From an uncultured Acidimicrobiales bacterium (lineage in GTDB: Bacteria; Actinomycetota; Acidimicrobiia; Acidimicrobiales; SZUA-35), in contig CALHFG010000022.1 in assembly GCA_938029215.1 (NCBI GenBank), positions 1-64,000 of the forward strand: a stretch of 64,000 nt of DNA, in the 5' to 3' direction. Below are positions 11,261 through 17,552 of this stretch, piece after piece. Below the pieces are notes generated by a model. That model did not search any database, was not told the origin of the DNA, and saw nothing but the letters and a program-made list of their open reading frames with translations. The number at the start of each line of letters is the position of its first letter. The stretch's first letter is position 1. The translations under genes and the position numbers were made by a program.

Positions 11261-11851
11261 GCGGGCATAACGCCTGTCTTCTACGACCTCTCGATCGATG
11301 TGTCCGTGCCACAAGCCGAGTATCGAATCAACGAGAACGTGCCGTTCTCGGTCATTGTGACCAACCAATCCAACGTGGCGACCCCCGATGCACTTTCGGT
11401 GACCATTCCACTGCCGGCCGGTTCGGTGCTTGACTCTGCCACCGGCGACGGCTGGACGATCACCCGCAACGGTTCGGTCCTGTCCGCGGTCTACTCCGGA
11501 ACGCTGGAGTCGGGCGAGTCCGCAACTCCGATCGTCGTCGTGGTCAGCCGAGGGACCGTTGGACCTCTACGGCTGCCCGCCGATGTCCGCTTCGTCGGCT
11601 CCCTAACCGAAACTGATGTCGCCAACAACGCTGGTGTCGGAATCGTTGAGATCACGTCGAGAAATCTGCCCGTTCCCGTTCCCACGCTGCCCGTCACTGG
11701 CGTAACTTCGGCGCTGCTGCTCGTCGTTGGCGGCTTCATGCTGATCTCTGGTCGCGGCCTTCTCTTCTTTGCAGGGAAGAAGCGTGACGACGAAGACGAC
11801 GAGGAAGAAGAACTGGACGACCAAGAGGATTCTGAGAATTCGGGTAGCTGA
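2..11851 (+). CDS. Giant SdrD/Cna-B-like repeat surface protein, 5' end outside window
   Basis: About 3,949 residues are visible and the reading frame runs off the left edge, so the GTG at position 2 is probably internal. The protein is a tandem array of about 36 beta-sandwich units of the SdrD B / SpaA / Cna-B type. Each has a GTDDLGNPV-like strand, then DGSYxF and LRPGTYTVTETQPAGY motifs. After the array comes a DUF11-like domain (about residues 3755-3890), then LPVTG, a roughly 18-residue hydrophobic segment, GKKR, and an acidic tail. This is the layout of a sortase-anchored wall protein. Many units carry DxNxDGxxD loops, which bind calcium in SdrD. It may act in adhesion or as a surface stalk (inference). 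No sortase gene lies in the window. Codon usage changes sharply near position 224. Confidence 0.9.
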   Translation: MSLTVASAGDGSVLFDNLISGTYSISESQPVAFIDGLDAAPVGTGVAGNDVISGVVVGGGEDVATATFGEIEAASITGTVLVDDGSPLSGVTITLSGTDDLGNPVNLTTTTAPDGSYTFSALRPGSYLVTETQPTGYGTVDTNSRSVLLGSGDAVTGIDFTESLGSLGGSVYEDLNANGVRDSGEPGIAGIAITVSGTDATGASVSLSASTSASGAYIFDDLLAGTYTLSAAQSPFHLDGQESSPAGSIGNDTVTGIALAGGVDLSPVNFGEVQAAQLQGTVVRDTNNDGVANAAETGIAGVTLTLTGTDDLGGSVSVSEITNGSGDYLFAGLRPGTYTVTEAQPAGVLDGSETAGSAGGTVSANDEISGIVLGSGTIAQDYDFGELPGASISGSVLDELGNPIPNTTLTLTGTDDLGNPVSSTVTTDAAGNYDFPTLRPGTYDVTETQPLGYGDGGNNVLGSIVVGPGDSDTGNDFVETLGSVRAVVFEDINNDGVQDPGDSGIESVEVNLIGTDDLGNPVNLVAFTDASGVVVFDGLISGTYTVVEQQPSSFVDGEDAAPAGPNGTVGNDEIIDIVVAGGEDVASATFGEFRTAVIDGTVRDTANRPIEGVLLTLTGTDDLGNPVTRTATTTAAGFYQFGGDLRPGTYTVTETQPAGYGDADGNVRTPLVVGPNGVINNVDFLETLGSLSGFVYDDLNANGVRDLGEPGIPGVAVELGGGAPAGFTVSLTTTTDGTGAYVFDDLVGATAYEVSETQPAGFADGQEDANGNGTVSDDLITLITVPDGGAATDLNFGEVREASISGTVVTDLDNDGVADPAETGIGGVSITLTGTDDLGAAVTLNASTGGDGSFQFSGLRPGTYTITETQPAGGFDGNETAGSAGGTVSANDTISGIVLGSGDVATDYDFGELPAATIAGEVADEIGNPIANVTLTLTGIDDLGNPVSVSVTTAPDGSYLFGPLRPGDYTVTESQPVGYGDGGNNTANITLTPGEASTGNDFVETLGSLAGAVFEDLNVDGVENAAEPGIPGVTITLSGTDVFGNPVAASVTTGPNGEYTFDNLIGGTYDVAASQDVAYLDGDDSSPAGTVGNDLVSSIPLAGGADLENIDFGEVRAGQIRGSVVVDVNNNGVADGGEIGITSVDLTLTGTDDRGASVSTTVSTDATGNYLFAGLRPGVYTVTESQPAAYLDGSETPGSAGGVVSANDTISNITLLSGTISTDNDFGELPLASIGGTVEDEAGNPIVGVTLTLAGTDDQGGTISLTATTDASGSYSFDGLRPGSYTVTESQPNGYGDGGTNTLAVTLAPGQASLGNDFLETLGSISALVYEDLDADGTLDPSEPPIAGVDISLSGTDVLGNAITLTATTAADGRVVFDDLIGGTYTLTETQPTAYIDGIDAAPGAPAAPNGTAGNDVVSGIVLAGGQDLAEATFGEVLGARVAGTVFVDANNDGALQGGEAPIGGVSLELSGTDDLGNTVVLTTVSGPDGSYSFDGLRPGTYTVTETQPAGYLDGTGDVLSAITVGSGGDSADNDFGELEPSSISGTVIDTANNPIAGVTITLTGTDDQGNPVSITTTTAPDGSYAFPNLRPGDYSVVEDQPAGYGDGGSNVLAITLVPGQISTGNDFVETLGSLAGVVFVDSDGDGVQGVGESGAAGVQVVLTDSGGATISVTTGADGSYIFEDLLGGSYTVSEVQPATLLDGADTVGTGGGTITANDTISGAVVPDGGDITGYDFAELPASSIAGTVTDELGNPIGAVTLTLTGTNDLGDPVTLTTTTLADGTYVFGPLRPGSYTVSESQPAGYGDGGNNVIANIAVAPDQAVTGVDFVETLGSVSGTVFEDLDADGALDAGEPGIDAVTLTLSGTDANGDPVTETTTSGSDGTFTFDHLVGGSYSIVESQPFGFVDGVDTPGSSGGTVSGSDEIAGIALSGGVDATGYLFGEVQTGSLSGSVVVDLNNDGQADPAEAGIESITVTLSGTDDLGAPVSAVTTTSADGSYVFPNLRPGTYSISAAQSPAYFDGAETAGTAGGVVSANDVISGITLGSGQSAGEYDFGELPAAAINGTVLDEAGSAIPNVTITLTGTDDQGNPVSATVTTALDGSYSFPGLRPGSYTVTETQPAGYGDGPPNSFGVVLAAGVTETVDFVDNLASISGSVVEDINNNGTREPADIGQDGVVVQLTGTDALGNLVTLSTTTAADGTYSFDDLVGGTYTLTELTEPAGLLDGADSGPSGTPGTNVNGRDEIAAIALAAGDDAADFVFGEVRPATISATVFEDSNNDGTVGPSEVGIGAVTVELSGTDDRGNSVSITTATNGAGEASFTGLRPGTYVLTETQPASFGDGIDSSGTPSVDATVNDVLSNIVVGSGGSSTDNTFAEIPLASISGAVTDTAGRPIVGVTVTVTGTDDLGNPVNIAVTTLADGSYTVPNLRPGSYDVTESQPAGYGDGGSNVLAVTLTPGEASIGNDYVETLGSIAGLVFEDTNNDGVKQGSEAAIGGASIFLTGTDANGNAVSTSATTDGAGMWLIDDLVGGVYTITEAQPAGYIDGIDTVGSAGGTLGNDVISGISLGAAENATGYNFGEIDVASISGAVLDDLGRPIDGVAMTLTGTDDTGASVSLNVLTGLDGVYSFNGLRPGTYTVSEAQPNGFGDGPESVGDAGGSNSSNDVISGIVLAPNEDAAGYDFAETTSSLAATVFVDTNNDGISDPVEAGIAGIDVTIAGTDDRGNPVSTTIASGIDGTVTFLGLVSGTYTVTAAQSPSHLDGIDTAGSVGGVAGNDVISSIVVGTDTDATDYDFGELPAGSICGVVRDENGVALFGITITLTGTDDLGNPVSATIDTAADGAYCFTTLRPGSYTVTQTQPAEYGNGTPNSVPVALDPGADEIVDFTETLGSISGAVYEDLDGDGIQDAGEPGIPAASIALVGADANGNPVSASAVTAPDGTFVFDDLIGGTYSLVETQPAGFVDGTDTPGSDGGTAVNPGDLINGIVLAGGSDATDYLFGEVQLGTIGGSVIVDLDNDGEADAGEAGIENISVTLTGTDDLGNAVLVTTTTAADGSYSFIGLRPGTYEVVAAQDPLYLDGTETAGTAGGETSATDPLVANDTIAAIALMSGDDAAGYDFGELVGAAINGTVVDEAGNPIAGVTINISGTDDLGNPVTLTLTTGPAGTYNAPGLRPGSYDITQTQPAGYGNGSPNFVAVTLDPGEVEVVDFSETLGSLSGMVFNDLNGDGIRDLGEPGIESASIVLVGTDANGNAVNQMVTSAADGTYTFSDLVGGTYNVTETQPAGFLDGDDTVGSVGGDGSANDSFANIVLPAAIDATGYDFAELEPSSLVGTVRDGDGAPIEGVIVTLTGIDDRGNPVSTTFTTGPDGTFSFSDLRPGDYTITEATPAGYGEGVDSAGSLGGTVGGSAIGSITVTPGDIGTDYDFVDTLGSISGIVFHDVDENDVFDGTDAGIVGVTITLSGTDINGSPVSEVATTVGDGTFLFTQLLEGTYTIAETQPFGFTDGADSAGSAGGDISVNDTISGIALSPGTAASDYTFAEVGNVISGQVFLDNNGNGIRDADDTQFLSGVIIELLAANGSVIRTTSTDSSGGYRFDGIAAGDYTVRQTQPPEWGSSSPNEITVSVTGGGQSGLDFAEKPASISGVLFNDIGYDGTSNGDLAVSGVEVNLLDAAGTVIESALSGTDGSYRFTGLEAGTYSVQIVPPPGQTFSPVNAGTDDLVDSDIDPATGATTTQLTPGQDLVRLDAGITPVFYDLSIDVSVPQAEYRINENVPFSVIVTNQSNVATPDALSVTIPLPAGSVLDSATGDGWTITRNGSVLSAVYSGTLESGESATPIVVVVSRGTVGPLRLPADVRFVGSLTETDVANNAGVGIVEITSRNLPVPVPTLPVTGVTSALLLVVGGFMLISGRGLLFFAGKKRDDEDDEEEELDDQEDSENSGS

Positions 11852-11985
11852 AAGGCGAGTGGTTCCTCACACCCGGGCAGGGACCTCCGATAGGAACGTA
11901 CGCCAATGCGCCCTTGAGGCAAATGGGCGGAGTGCATAAGCGAACAAGAATCGGATTTTCTCTCCCCTTGCCGATGATTGTTCAC

Positions 11986-12020
11986 ACCGGCTGGGCTTCG
12001 GCCCAGCCGGTTCCAATTTT
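11986..12020 (+). terminator. Rho-independent terminator after the giant surface gene
   Basis: A perfect 11-bp stem (11986-11996 with 12001-12011) is closed by a TTCG tetraloop and followed by TCCAATTTT. It lies about 135 bases after the stop codon and isolates the giant gene from the transporter. The rest of the 308-base gap (11852-12159) shows no gene. Its downstream half carries the likely transporter promoter. Confidence 0.88.
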
Positions 12021-12083
12021 GGGGCACTAGGCAAAAATCATGACGATTCTTGCGGTCTCTCCCCATTGAGCGGGTAAGCGATC

Positions 12084-12089
12084 TATGAT
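12084..12089 (+). promoter_or_regulatory. Putative -10 element for the transporter genes
   Basis: TATGAT lies about 70 bases before the substrate-binding lipoprotein start and after the upstream terminator. No convincing -35 at 16-18 bases was found; TTGAGC at 12066 is too close. The assignment rests on the -10 match and position only. Confidence 0.35.
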
Positions 12090-12159
12090 CGGGGCGTTCG
12101 GTTCGGCAGAGCTGGGCAGGTCGCTGTCCAAAGTGGACTGCGAAAGGGAGAGGAATTCC

Positions 12160-13407
12160 ATGAACAAAACTTCTAAGAAACTGTTAGCCGCAGGTCTTGG
12201 ACTCTCGATGATCGCCGCCGCATGTGGTGGCGACAGCGTCGCGGGCTCAGGAGACGGCGAACTTAAGTTCGGCGGCATCCTGCCGGAGACCGGCAACCTT
12301 GCCTTCCTCGGCCCGCCCGAGTTCGCAGGTGCTGAGCTCGCAGTTCAGGACATCAACGCCGCTGGCGGTGTTCTCGGTAAGGACGTCGTTTGGCTGCCGG
12401 GTGACTCTGGCGACAACGGCGACGTTGCAAACCAGACCGTTGACCGTCTTCTTGGCGAAGACGTCGACGCCTTCATTGGCGCCGCCTCGTCTGGTGTTTC
12501 GTTGACCGTGATCGACAAGATCACTCAGGCTGGCGTGATTCACTTCTCACCGGCGAACACCTCACCGGCGTTCACCACCTATGACGACAACGGCCTCTAC
12601 TTCCGTACCGCTCCTTCAGACGTTGTGCAGGGCGCCGCCCTGGCCGACCTCATTCTGCAGGACGGCAACGAAACCGTCGCCTTCCTCGTTCTGAACGACT
12701 CTTACGGCACCGGTCTGCTCGAAGCAGCCAAGGGCCCGTACGAAGCCGCTGGTGGCACCGTCACCTACGAGGTTGTCTATGACCCCAAGGCCGAGAACTT
12801 CGACGCCGAAATCGGCGAGGTCGTTGCCGCTGATCCCGACGCAATCGTCGTGATCGGTTTCGACGAGACCTCCAAGATCCTCACCGGCATGATCGAAGCA
12901 GGCGTTGGCCCAGCTGACAAGGCTGTGTACGGCACCGACGGCAACATGGGTAACGCCCTGGCCAGCAGCTTCGACGATCCATCGGTCGTCGCCGGCATGC
13001 GTGGCACCTTGCCTGGTGTCGACGTGGCTGGAACCTTGGCTGACTTCAAGGCCAAGCTCGACGCAGTCGACCCGGCCCTCGAGGACTACAGCTACTCGGC
13101 TGAAACCTACGATGCCATGGTGCTCGTTGCTCTCGGCGCAATTGCCGCAAACAGCGACGATGCCACGCTCATCGCTCCGAAGCTGAATGACCTCACCAAG
13201 GGTGGCGAGAAGTGCACCACCTTCGCCGCTTGTAAGGACCTCCTCGAGGCCGACAACGACGCCGACATCGACTACGACGGTGTGTCCGGTCCGCTCGAGT
13301 TCGGTCCCGCAGGTGAGCCCACCCAGGCTTCCATCCTCATCCTTGAGTTTGACGGCTCCGGCTCGCTCAAGGTTGTTGATTCCATCCAGGGTCAGATCGA
13401 CAGCTAA
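12160..13407 (+). CDS. Branched-chain amino-acid-type ABC transporter substrate-binding lipoprotein (LivK-like)
   Basis: This 415-residue protein captures the substrate outside the membrane for the LivHMGF-type transporter encoded just downstream. The ATG at 12160 is preceded by AAGGGAGAGG and opens a classical lipoprotein signal: MNKTSKK, a hydrophobic stretch, then AAAC with lipidated Cys22. The mature part fits the periplasmic-binding-protein type I (Peripla_BP_6) fold, with GGILPETGNLAFLGP near the start. The frame can be extended upstream to 12085, but that version lacks a ribosome site and would bury the signal peptide. Substrate cannot be read from sequence; amino acids, amides or urea are all possible. 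A strong terminator follows, so this gene may be expressed more highly than the membrane genes. Confidence 0.9.
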   Translation: MNKTSKKLLAAGLGLSMIAAACGGDSVAGSGDGELKFGGILPETGNLAFLGPPEFAGAELAVQDINAAGGVLGKDVVWLPGDSGDNGDVANQTVDRLLGEDVDAFIGAASSGVSLTVIDKITQAGVIHFSPANTSPAFTTYDDNGLYFRTAPSDVVQGAALADLILQDGNETVAFLVLNDSYGTGLLEAAKGPYEAAGGTVTYEVVYDPKAENFDAEIGEVVAADPDAIVVIGFDETSKILTGMIEAGVGPADKAVYGTDGNMGNALASSFDDPSVVAGMRGTLPGVDVAGTLADFKAKLDAVDPALEDYSYSAETYDAMVLVALGAIAANSDDATLIAPKLNDLTKGGEKCTTFAACKDLLEADNDADIDYDGVSGPLEFGPAGEPTQASILILEFDGSGSLKVVDSIQGQIDS

Positions 13408-13426
13408 GTCATCATCCTGAACGCTC

Positions 13427-13461
13427 AGAGCCCCGGCTGAAGCCGGGGCTCTTTGCGTTTT
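13427..13461 (+). terminator. Rho-independent terminator after the substrate-binding protein gene
   Basis: A perfect 12-bp inverted repeat (13427-13438 with 13441-13452) is followed by TTGCGTTTT. It would uncouple the binding-protein transcript from the permease/ATPase genes that start 165 bases later. Confidence 0.88.
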
Positions 13462-13625
13462 CGGCATCGAAGTCTGATTACAAACACGTGAATTAGACGC
13501 TGGCTCAGCAAATGGAACCACCAGTTTGGCAGTGGCGAAGTTATGACAACCGTTACACTTCCTGCGGTCGTTCAATGGGGAGAGATCACGTTGGTAAGAA
13601 CTACGAACAAGCGCCGGAGACTGTC

Positions 13626-14969
13626 GTGAGTCGGGCGGTGCGCATCGCACTTGCTCTGCTCGTCGCCGTTTTTGGAGGCCTGGCCGTTGCCGCTCCGGCG
13701 GTAAGTGCCCAGTCCGAAACCACGGCGGGCGGCACCATGCGTGACCGCTCCGGTGCAGAAGACGAGCCGCTCGAAGGGGTGAAGATCACGGTCGAGTCTG
13801 CCGACGGCACGTTCAGCGAAACAGCGGTGACCGGCGCCGACGGAAGTTGGCAGATCGTGTTGCCGGGTGGCGGCGACTACGTGGGCACCATCGATCCCAG
13901 CACACTGCCAGCGGGGAAGACGCTGCGAAACCCAGACAACGCCAGCCTGTCGTTCCGATTGAACGAGGGCCGGAACCGAAATCTGTTGTTTCCGATCGGT
14001 GACCCCGTCGACGCACCGGCAGCCGGGGACGACGGCGGAACCGACGACGGTGGCGACGCTCTCGCCGTAGACGTCGCCCCCGGTGACAACAAATTCATCC
14101 AGCTTCTCGTCGACGGTCTCAAGTTGGGTCTGATCATCGGCATGTGTGCGATCGGCTTGTCGCTGGTGTTTGGCACAACCGGGTTGGTCAACTTCGCTCA
14201 CGGTGAGATGGTGACCATCGGCGCCGTTACGGCGTATCTGTTCAACGGTTGGCTCGACTGGCGAATCAGCCTGTTTCTCGCCGGTGCGATCGCCATGGTA
14301 TTTACCGGGTTCCTAGGCGGAGTGTTTGACAAACTGGTCTGGGCCCGCCTTCGGAAGAAGGGTGCCAGCCTCATCTCGATGCTGGTGGTATCGATCGGGT
14401 TCTCGATCTTCTTGCGATATGTGGTGCTCTACCGGCTGGGTGGTCGGGCCAACTTCTATTCCGACTATCGCATCCAACGTCGGATCGACTTCGGGCCGTT
14501 CTCGTTGCCACCTAAAGACATCTTCATCATGGGTTTCAGCCTGTTCGTGCTGGTGATGGTCGGTGTGCTCCTCCAACGCACTCGCATTGGTAAGGCGATG
14601 CGGGCCGTCGCCGATAACCGTGACCTTGCCGAATCCTCTGGTATTGACGTGCAAAAAGTCATTCGAATCGTTTGGGTCGCCGGAAGTGGCCTGGCAGGGC
14701 TTGGCGGGGTCTTGTTCGGCCTCACCGAATCCATCGGCTGGGAAATGGGCTTCCGTCTCCTGCTCCTGATGTTCGCCGGCACAACCCTCGGTGGCTTGGG
14801 AACGGCGTACGGCGCACTACTCGGCTGCCTCGTGGTGGGTGTGTTCATCCAGCTCTCGACGCTTATCATTCCGCCCGACACCAAGAACATTGGTGCGCTG
14901 CTCACGCTCGCCGTGATCCTTCTTGTGAGACCTCAAGGCCTTCTGGGTAAGAAAGAGAGGATCGGCTGA
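13626..14969 (+). CDS. LivH-type permease with an N-terminal secreted beta-domain
   Basis: This 447-residue inner-membrane subunit forms half of the transport channel. The GTG at 13626 is chosen because GGAGA (13616-13620) sits five bases upstream and the product then begins with a signal peptide (MSRAVRIALALLVAVFGG to VSAQS). Residues about 30-105 resemble a carboxypeptidase-regulatory / SpaA-like beta-sandwich (PLEGVKITVES, AVTGADGSWQI). A Gly/Asp-rich linker follows, then a normal LivH core from about residue 155 with the signature GLVNFAHGEMVTIGA. LivH proteins are usually about 290-310 residues, so the first 150 are extra. The stop overlaps the next start by one base (TGATG). Confidence 0.88.
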   Translation: MSRAVRIALALLVAVFGGLAVAAPAVSAQSETTAGGTMRDRSGAEDEPLEGVKITVESADGTFSETAVTGADGSWQIVLPGGGDYVGTIDPSTLPAGKTLRNPDNASLSFRLNEGRNRNLLFPIGDPVDAPAAGDDGGTDDGGDALAVDVAPGDNKFIQLLVDGLKLGLIIGMCAIGLSLVFGTTGLVNFAHGEMVTIGAVTAYLFNGWLDWRISLFLAGAIAMVFTGFLGGVFDKLVWARLRKKGASLISMLVVSIGFSIFLRYVVLYRLGGRANFYSDYRIQRRIDFGPFSLPPKDIFIMGFSLFVLVMVGVLLQRTRIGKAMRAVADNRDLAESSGIDVQKVIRIVWVAGSGLAGLGGVLFGLTESIGWEMGFRLLLLMFAGTTLGGLGTAYGALLGCLVVGVFIQLSTLIIPPDTKNIGALLTLAVILLVRPQGLLGKKERIG

Positions 14970-15958
14970 TGCTTGCTGGAATTCTCACCGACACCATTCG
15001 CGGCCTCATTGGCGATCAGGCGATCTACTTCGCACTGGCCGCCATTGGCCTCAACATTCACTTTGGCTACACCGGCCTCTTGAACTTCGGTCAGGCGGTC
15101 TTCATGGCCGCTGGCGCCTACGGGCTCTCGATGACCGTCGTTACGTTCGGAGGCTCATTCTGGGTCGGGCTTTTTGTCGGAGCGTTCGTCTTTCCCGTCA
15201 TCCTCGCACTCGTCCTCGGCATACCCACCCTGCGATTGCGGGCGGACTATCTGGCGATGGTCACAATTGCGACCGCGGAGATTTTCCGGCTCATCGCTCG
15301 TACGCCAGGCCTGGATAAATGGACCGGTTCCTCCGACGGACTTTCCGGCTTTGCTCGTGACTTCTACGACCTCAGCCCGTTCGAACCCCGGCAGCGCTAC
15401 CTGTTCAACCTGTTCCAGGGAAACCAGATGTGGGTGTTCGTGGTCGGATGGATCACCGTCGGCTTGATGCTGTTGCTTACCTATTTGCTGATCAACAGTC
15501 CGTGGGGTCGTGTCCTCAAGGCGATTCGCGAAGACGAAGACGCGGCTCGCAGCCTGGGTAAGAACGCGTTCACGTACAAAATGCAGGCGCTGATCTTGGG
15601 TGGTGTCATCGGAGCAATCGGCGGCATGATTCGAGCGATTGGCACCCAAAGTGCGCAGCCAGACAACTTCATCACCGACGTCACCTTCTTCGCCTGGGTC
15701 GCAGTGATCCTCGGAGGTGCCGGAACGATCTTCGGCCCGGTAATTGGCTCGATGATGCTCTGGTGTGTGCTTGCCTTCGCCGACACGGCGATGCGTCAGG
15801 GAGTGTCCAGCGGGGCTTTGCCCGACTGGCTCCTCACCGGAACCCAGGTTGGCCAGGTTCGCTTCATGCTCGTAGGAAGCCTTCTGATCTTCCTGGCCTG
15901 GCGCAGACCGCAAGGCATATTCGGCAACAAGGAAGAGATGGCCCTCGATGACCGCTGA
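14969..15958 (+). CDS. LivM-type ABC transporter permease
   Basis: This is the second membrane subunit of the transporter, 329 residues, which is normal for the family. It is strongly hydrophobic with about eight to nine predicted membrane segments. It has the LivM signature GYTGLLNFGQAVFMAAGAYG near the N-terminus and the cytoplasmic coupling loop around residues 175-195 (SPWGRVLKAIREDEDAARSL). It is translationally coupled to both neighbours: one base of overlap upstream and eleven downstream. A RRPQGIFG-type C-terminus is typical. Confidence 0.93.
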   Translation: MLAGILTDTIRGLIGDQAIYFALAAIGLNIHFGYTGLLNFGQAVFMAAGAYGLSMTVVTFGGSFWVGLFVGAFVFPVILALVLGIPTLRLRADYLAMVTIATAEIFRLIARTPGLDKWTGSSDGLSGFARDFYDLSPFEPRQRYLFNLFQGNQMWVFVVGWITVGLMLLLTYLLINSPWGRVLKAIREDEDAARSLGKNAFTYKMQALILGGVIGAIGGMIRAIGTQSAQPDNFITDVTFFAWVAVILGGAGTIFGPVIGSMMLWCVLAFADTAMRQGVSSGALPDWLLTGTQVGQVRFMLVGSLLIFLAWRRPQGIFGNKEEMALDDR

Positions 15959-16796
15959 TACCGATGTACTCGCCGGCGTCAGTCCCACGCCAGGCTCAAA
16001 GAAACCCGATCCCATTTTGATCGCCACTGGCGTGTCCCGGAGCTTTGGTGGTCTCAAAGCGGTCGACGTAGAACATGTGGAGATCCAACGCGGCCTGATC
16101 ACCGCGTTGATCGGCCCGAACGGTGCCGGAAAGACGACGTTCTTCAATCTCCTTACCAACTTCGACGAACCTGACTCCGGCGATCGAACGTTCGAAGGCA
16201 AGAGCCTGAACGGTGTTGCCGCCTACAAGGTGGCCAACCTTGGCATGGTTCGCACCTTCCAGCTCACCAAGGCGCTGTCAAAGATGACGGTGCTGGAAAA
16301 CATGAAGCTCGGCGCTACCGGTCAAAAGGGCGAGTCCATGTTCCGGGCGATCTTTCCGTTCCTTTGGCGCGACCAGGACAATGAGATCGAATCTGCCGCT
16401 GACTCACTTCTTGCTCGTTTCAAGATGGACCACATGCGTGAGGAGTTCGCAGGGACACTGTCGGGGGGTCAACGAAAGCTGCTCGAGATGGCTCGTGCCC
16501 TCATGGTCAAGCCCAAAATGGTGATGCTCGACGAGCCGATGGCTGGCGTGAATCCCGCCCTCAAGCAATCGCTTCTCGATCACATCAAAGGCTTGAAGGC
16601 TGACGGTATGACCGTCCTCTTCGTCGAGCACGACATGGATATGGTCCAGGAGATCAGCGACTGGGTCATCGTCATGGCCGAGGGTCGCATTATTGCCGAG
16701 GGACCGCCTAAGTCGATCTCGGAAAACGAAGCGGTCGTGAGTGCGTATCTTGGATCGCACCATGACGCCCCACTGGATTTCGGAGACGACGAATGA
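15948..16796 (+). CDS. LivG-type ABC transporter ATP-binding protein
   Basis: This 282-residue cytoplasmic ATPase powers the permease pair. Walker A is GPNGAGKT at residues 56-63, the ABC signature is LSGGQRK, and Walker B is MVMLDEP followed by an H-loop (FVEHDMD). The C-terminal extension after the H-loop is typical of LivG. The start overlaps the LivM gene by eleven bases and its stop overlaps the next start by four (ATGA). Confidence 0.95.
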   Translation: MTADTDVLAGVSPTPGSKKPDPILIATGVSRSFGGLKAVDVEHVEIQRGLITALIGPNGAGKTTFFNLLTNFDEPDSGDRTFEGKSLNGVAAYKVANLGMVRTFQLTKALSKMTVLENMKLGATGQKGESMFRAIFPFLWRDQDNEIESAADSLLARFKMDHMREEFAGTLSGGQRKLLEMARALMVKPKMVMLDEPMAGVNPALKQSLLDHIKGLKADGMTVLFVEHDMDMVQEISDWVIVMAEGRIIAEGPPKSISENEAVVSAYLGSHHDAPLDFGDDE

Positions 16797-17545
16797 GCGA
16801 CAGCACTGCAACCCCAGAACCACTGCTTATCGCTGACAACGTCACCGGCGGCTACACCCCCGGTGTCGACATTCTCAACGGATGCACGCTGACCCTCGCC
16901 GAAGGCGAACTGGTGGGAATCATCGGCCCCAATGGTGCGGGAAAGTCCACGCTCTTGAAGAGCCTGTTCGGCCTCCTTCAAATACACACCGGGTCCATTC
17001 GCCTGCGAGGTGAGGACATCACCGGCCTGAAGGCGCACAGCCTGGTGGAAAAGGGCATTGGCTATGTTCCTCAGAACGACAATGTCTTCCCGTCGCTCAC
17101 GATCCAGGAGAATCTGGAGATGGGTATGTTCTTGGACCCCGGCCGGTTCGACGAGCGCTTTGAGGTCGTCGGTGAAATGTTCCCACGGCTTGTGGAACGC
17201 AAAGGTCAGCGGGCTGGCTCACTGTCTGGCGGCGAGCGCCAGATGCTGGCGATGGGACGAGCCCTCATGATGAACCCGTCTGTGCTCCTTCTCGATGAAC
17301 CCTCAGCCGGTCTTTCTCCGCTCCTGCAGGATGAGGTCTTCGTCAGAACCAAGAAGATCAATCAAGCGGGCGTGTCGATCGTAATGGTCGAGCAGAATGC
17401 CAGCCGCTGTCTCCAGATCTGTGATCGCGGGTATGTGCTCGATCAAGGTTCCAACGCCTATACCGGGAGCGGAAACGACTTGCTTACCGATCCCAAGGTC
17501 ATCGAGCTCTACCTCGGCACCCTGGTCAAGACCCACGCCGACTGA
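16793..17545 (+). CDS. LivF-type ABC transporter ATP-binding protein
   Basis: This 250-residue ATPase pairs with the LivG-type subunit. It shows Walker A GPNGAGKS (45-52), signature LSGGERQ, Walker B LLLDEPSAG, and the LivF-typical GIGYVPQNDNVFPSLTI stretch. It is the last gene of the transporter operon. Its stop lies seven bases from the stop of the convergent molybdenum-hydroxylase gene, so there is no room for a separate terminator. Confidence 0.95.
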   Translation: MSDSTATPEPLLIADNVTGGYTPGVDILNGCTLTLAEGELVGIIGPNGAGKSTLLKSLFGLLQIHTGSIRLRGEDITGLKAHSLVEKGIGYVPQNDNVFPSLTIQENLEMGMFLDPGRFDERFEVVGEMFPRLVERKGQRAGSLSGGERQMLAMGRALMMNPSVLLLDEPSAGLSPLLQDEVFVRTKKINQAGVSIVMVEQNASRCLQICDRGYVLDQGSNAYTGSGNDLLTDPKVIELYLGTLVKTHAD

Positions 17546-17552
17546 TCTCGGC

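Noticed and set aside
13500-13625. A promoter for the permease genes (TTGGCA and TATGAC or TACACT)
   Set aside because: Spacings of 10 or 22 bases do not fit a sigma-70 type promoter.
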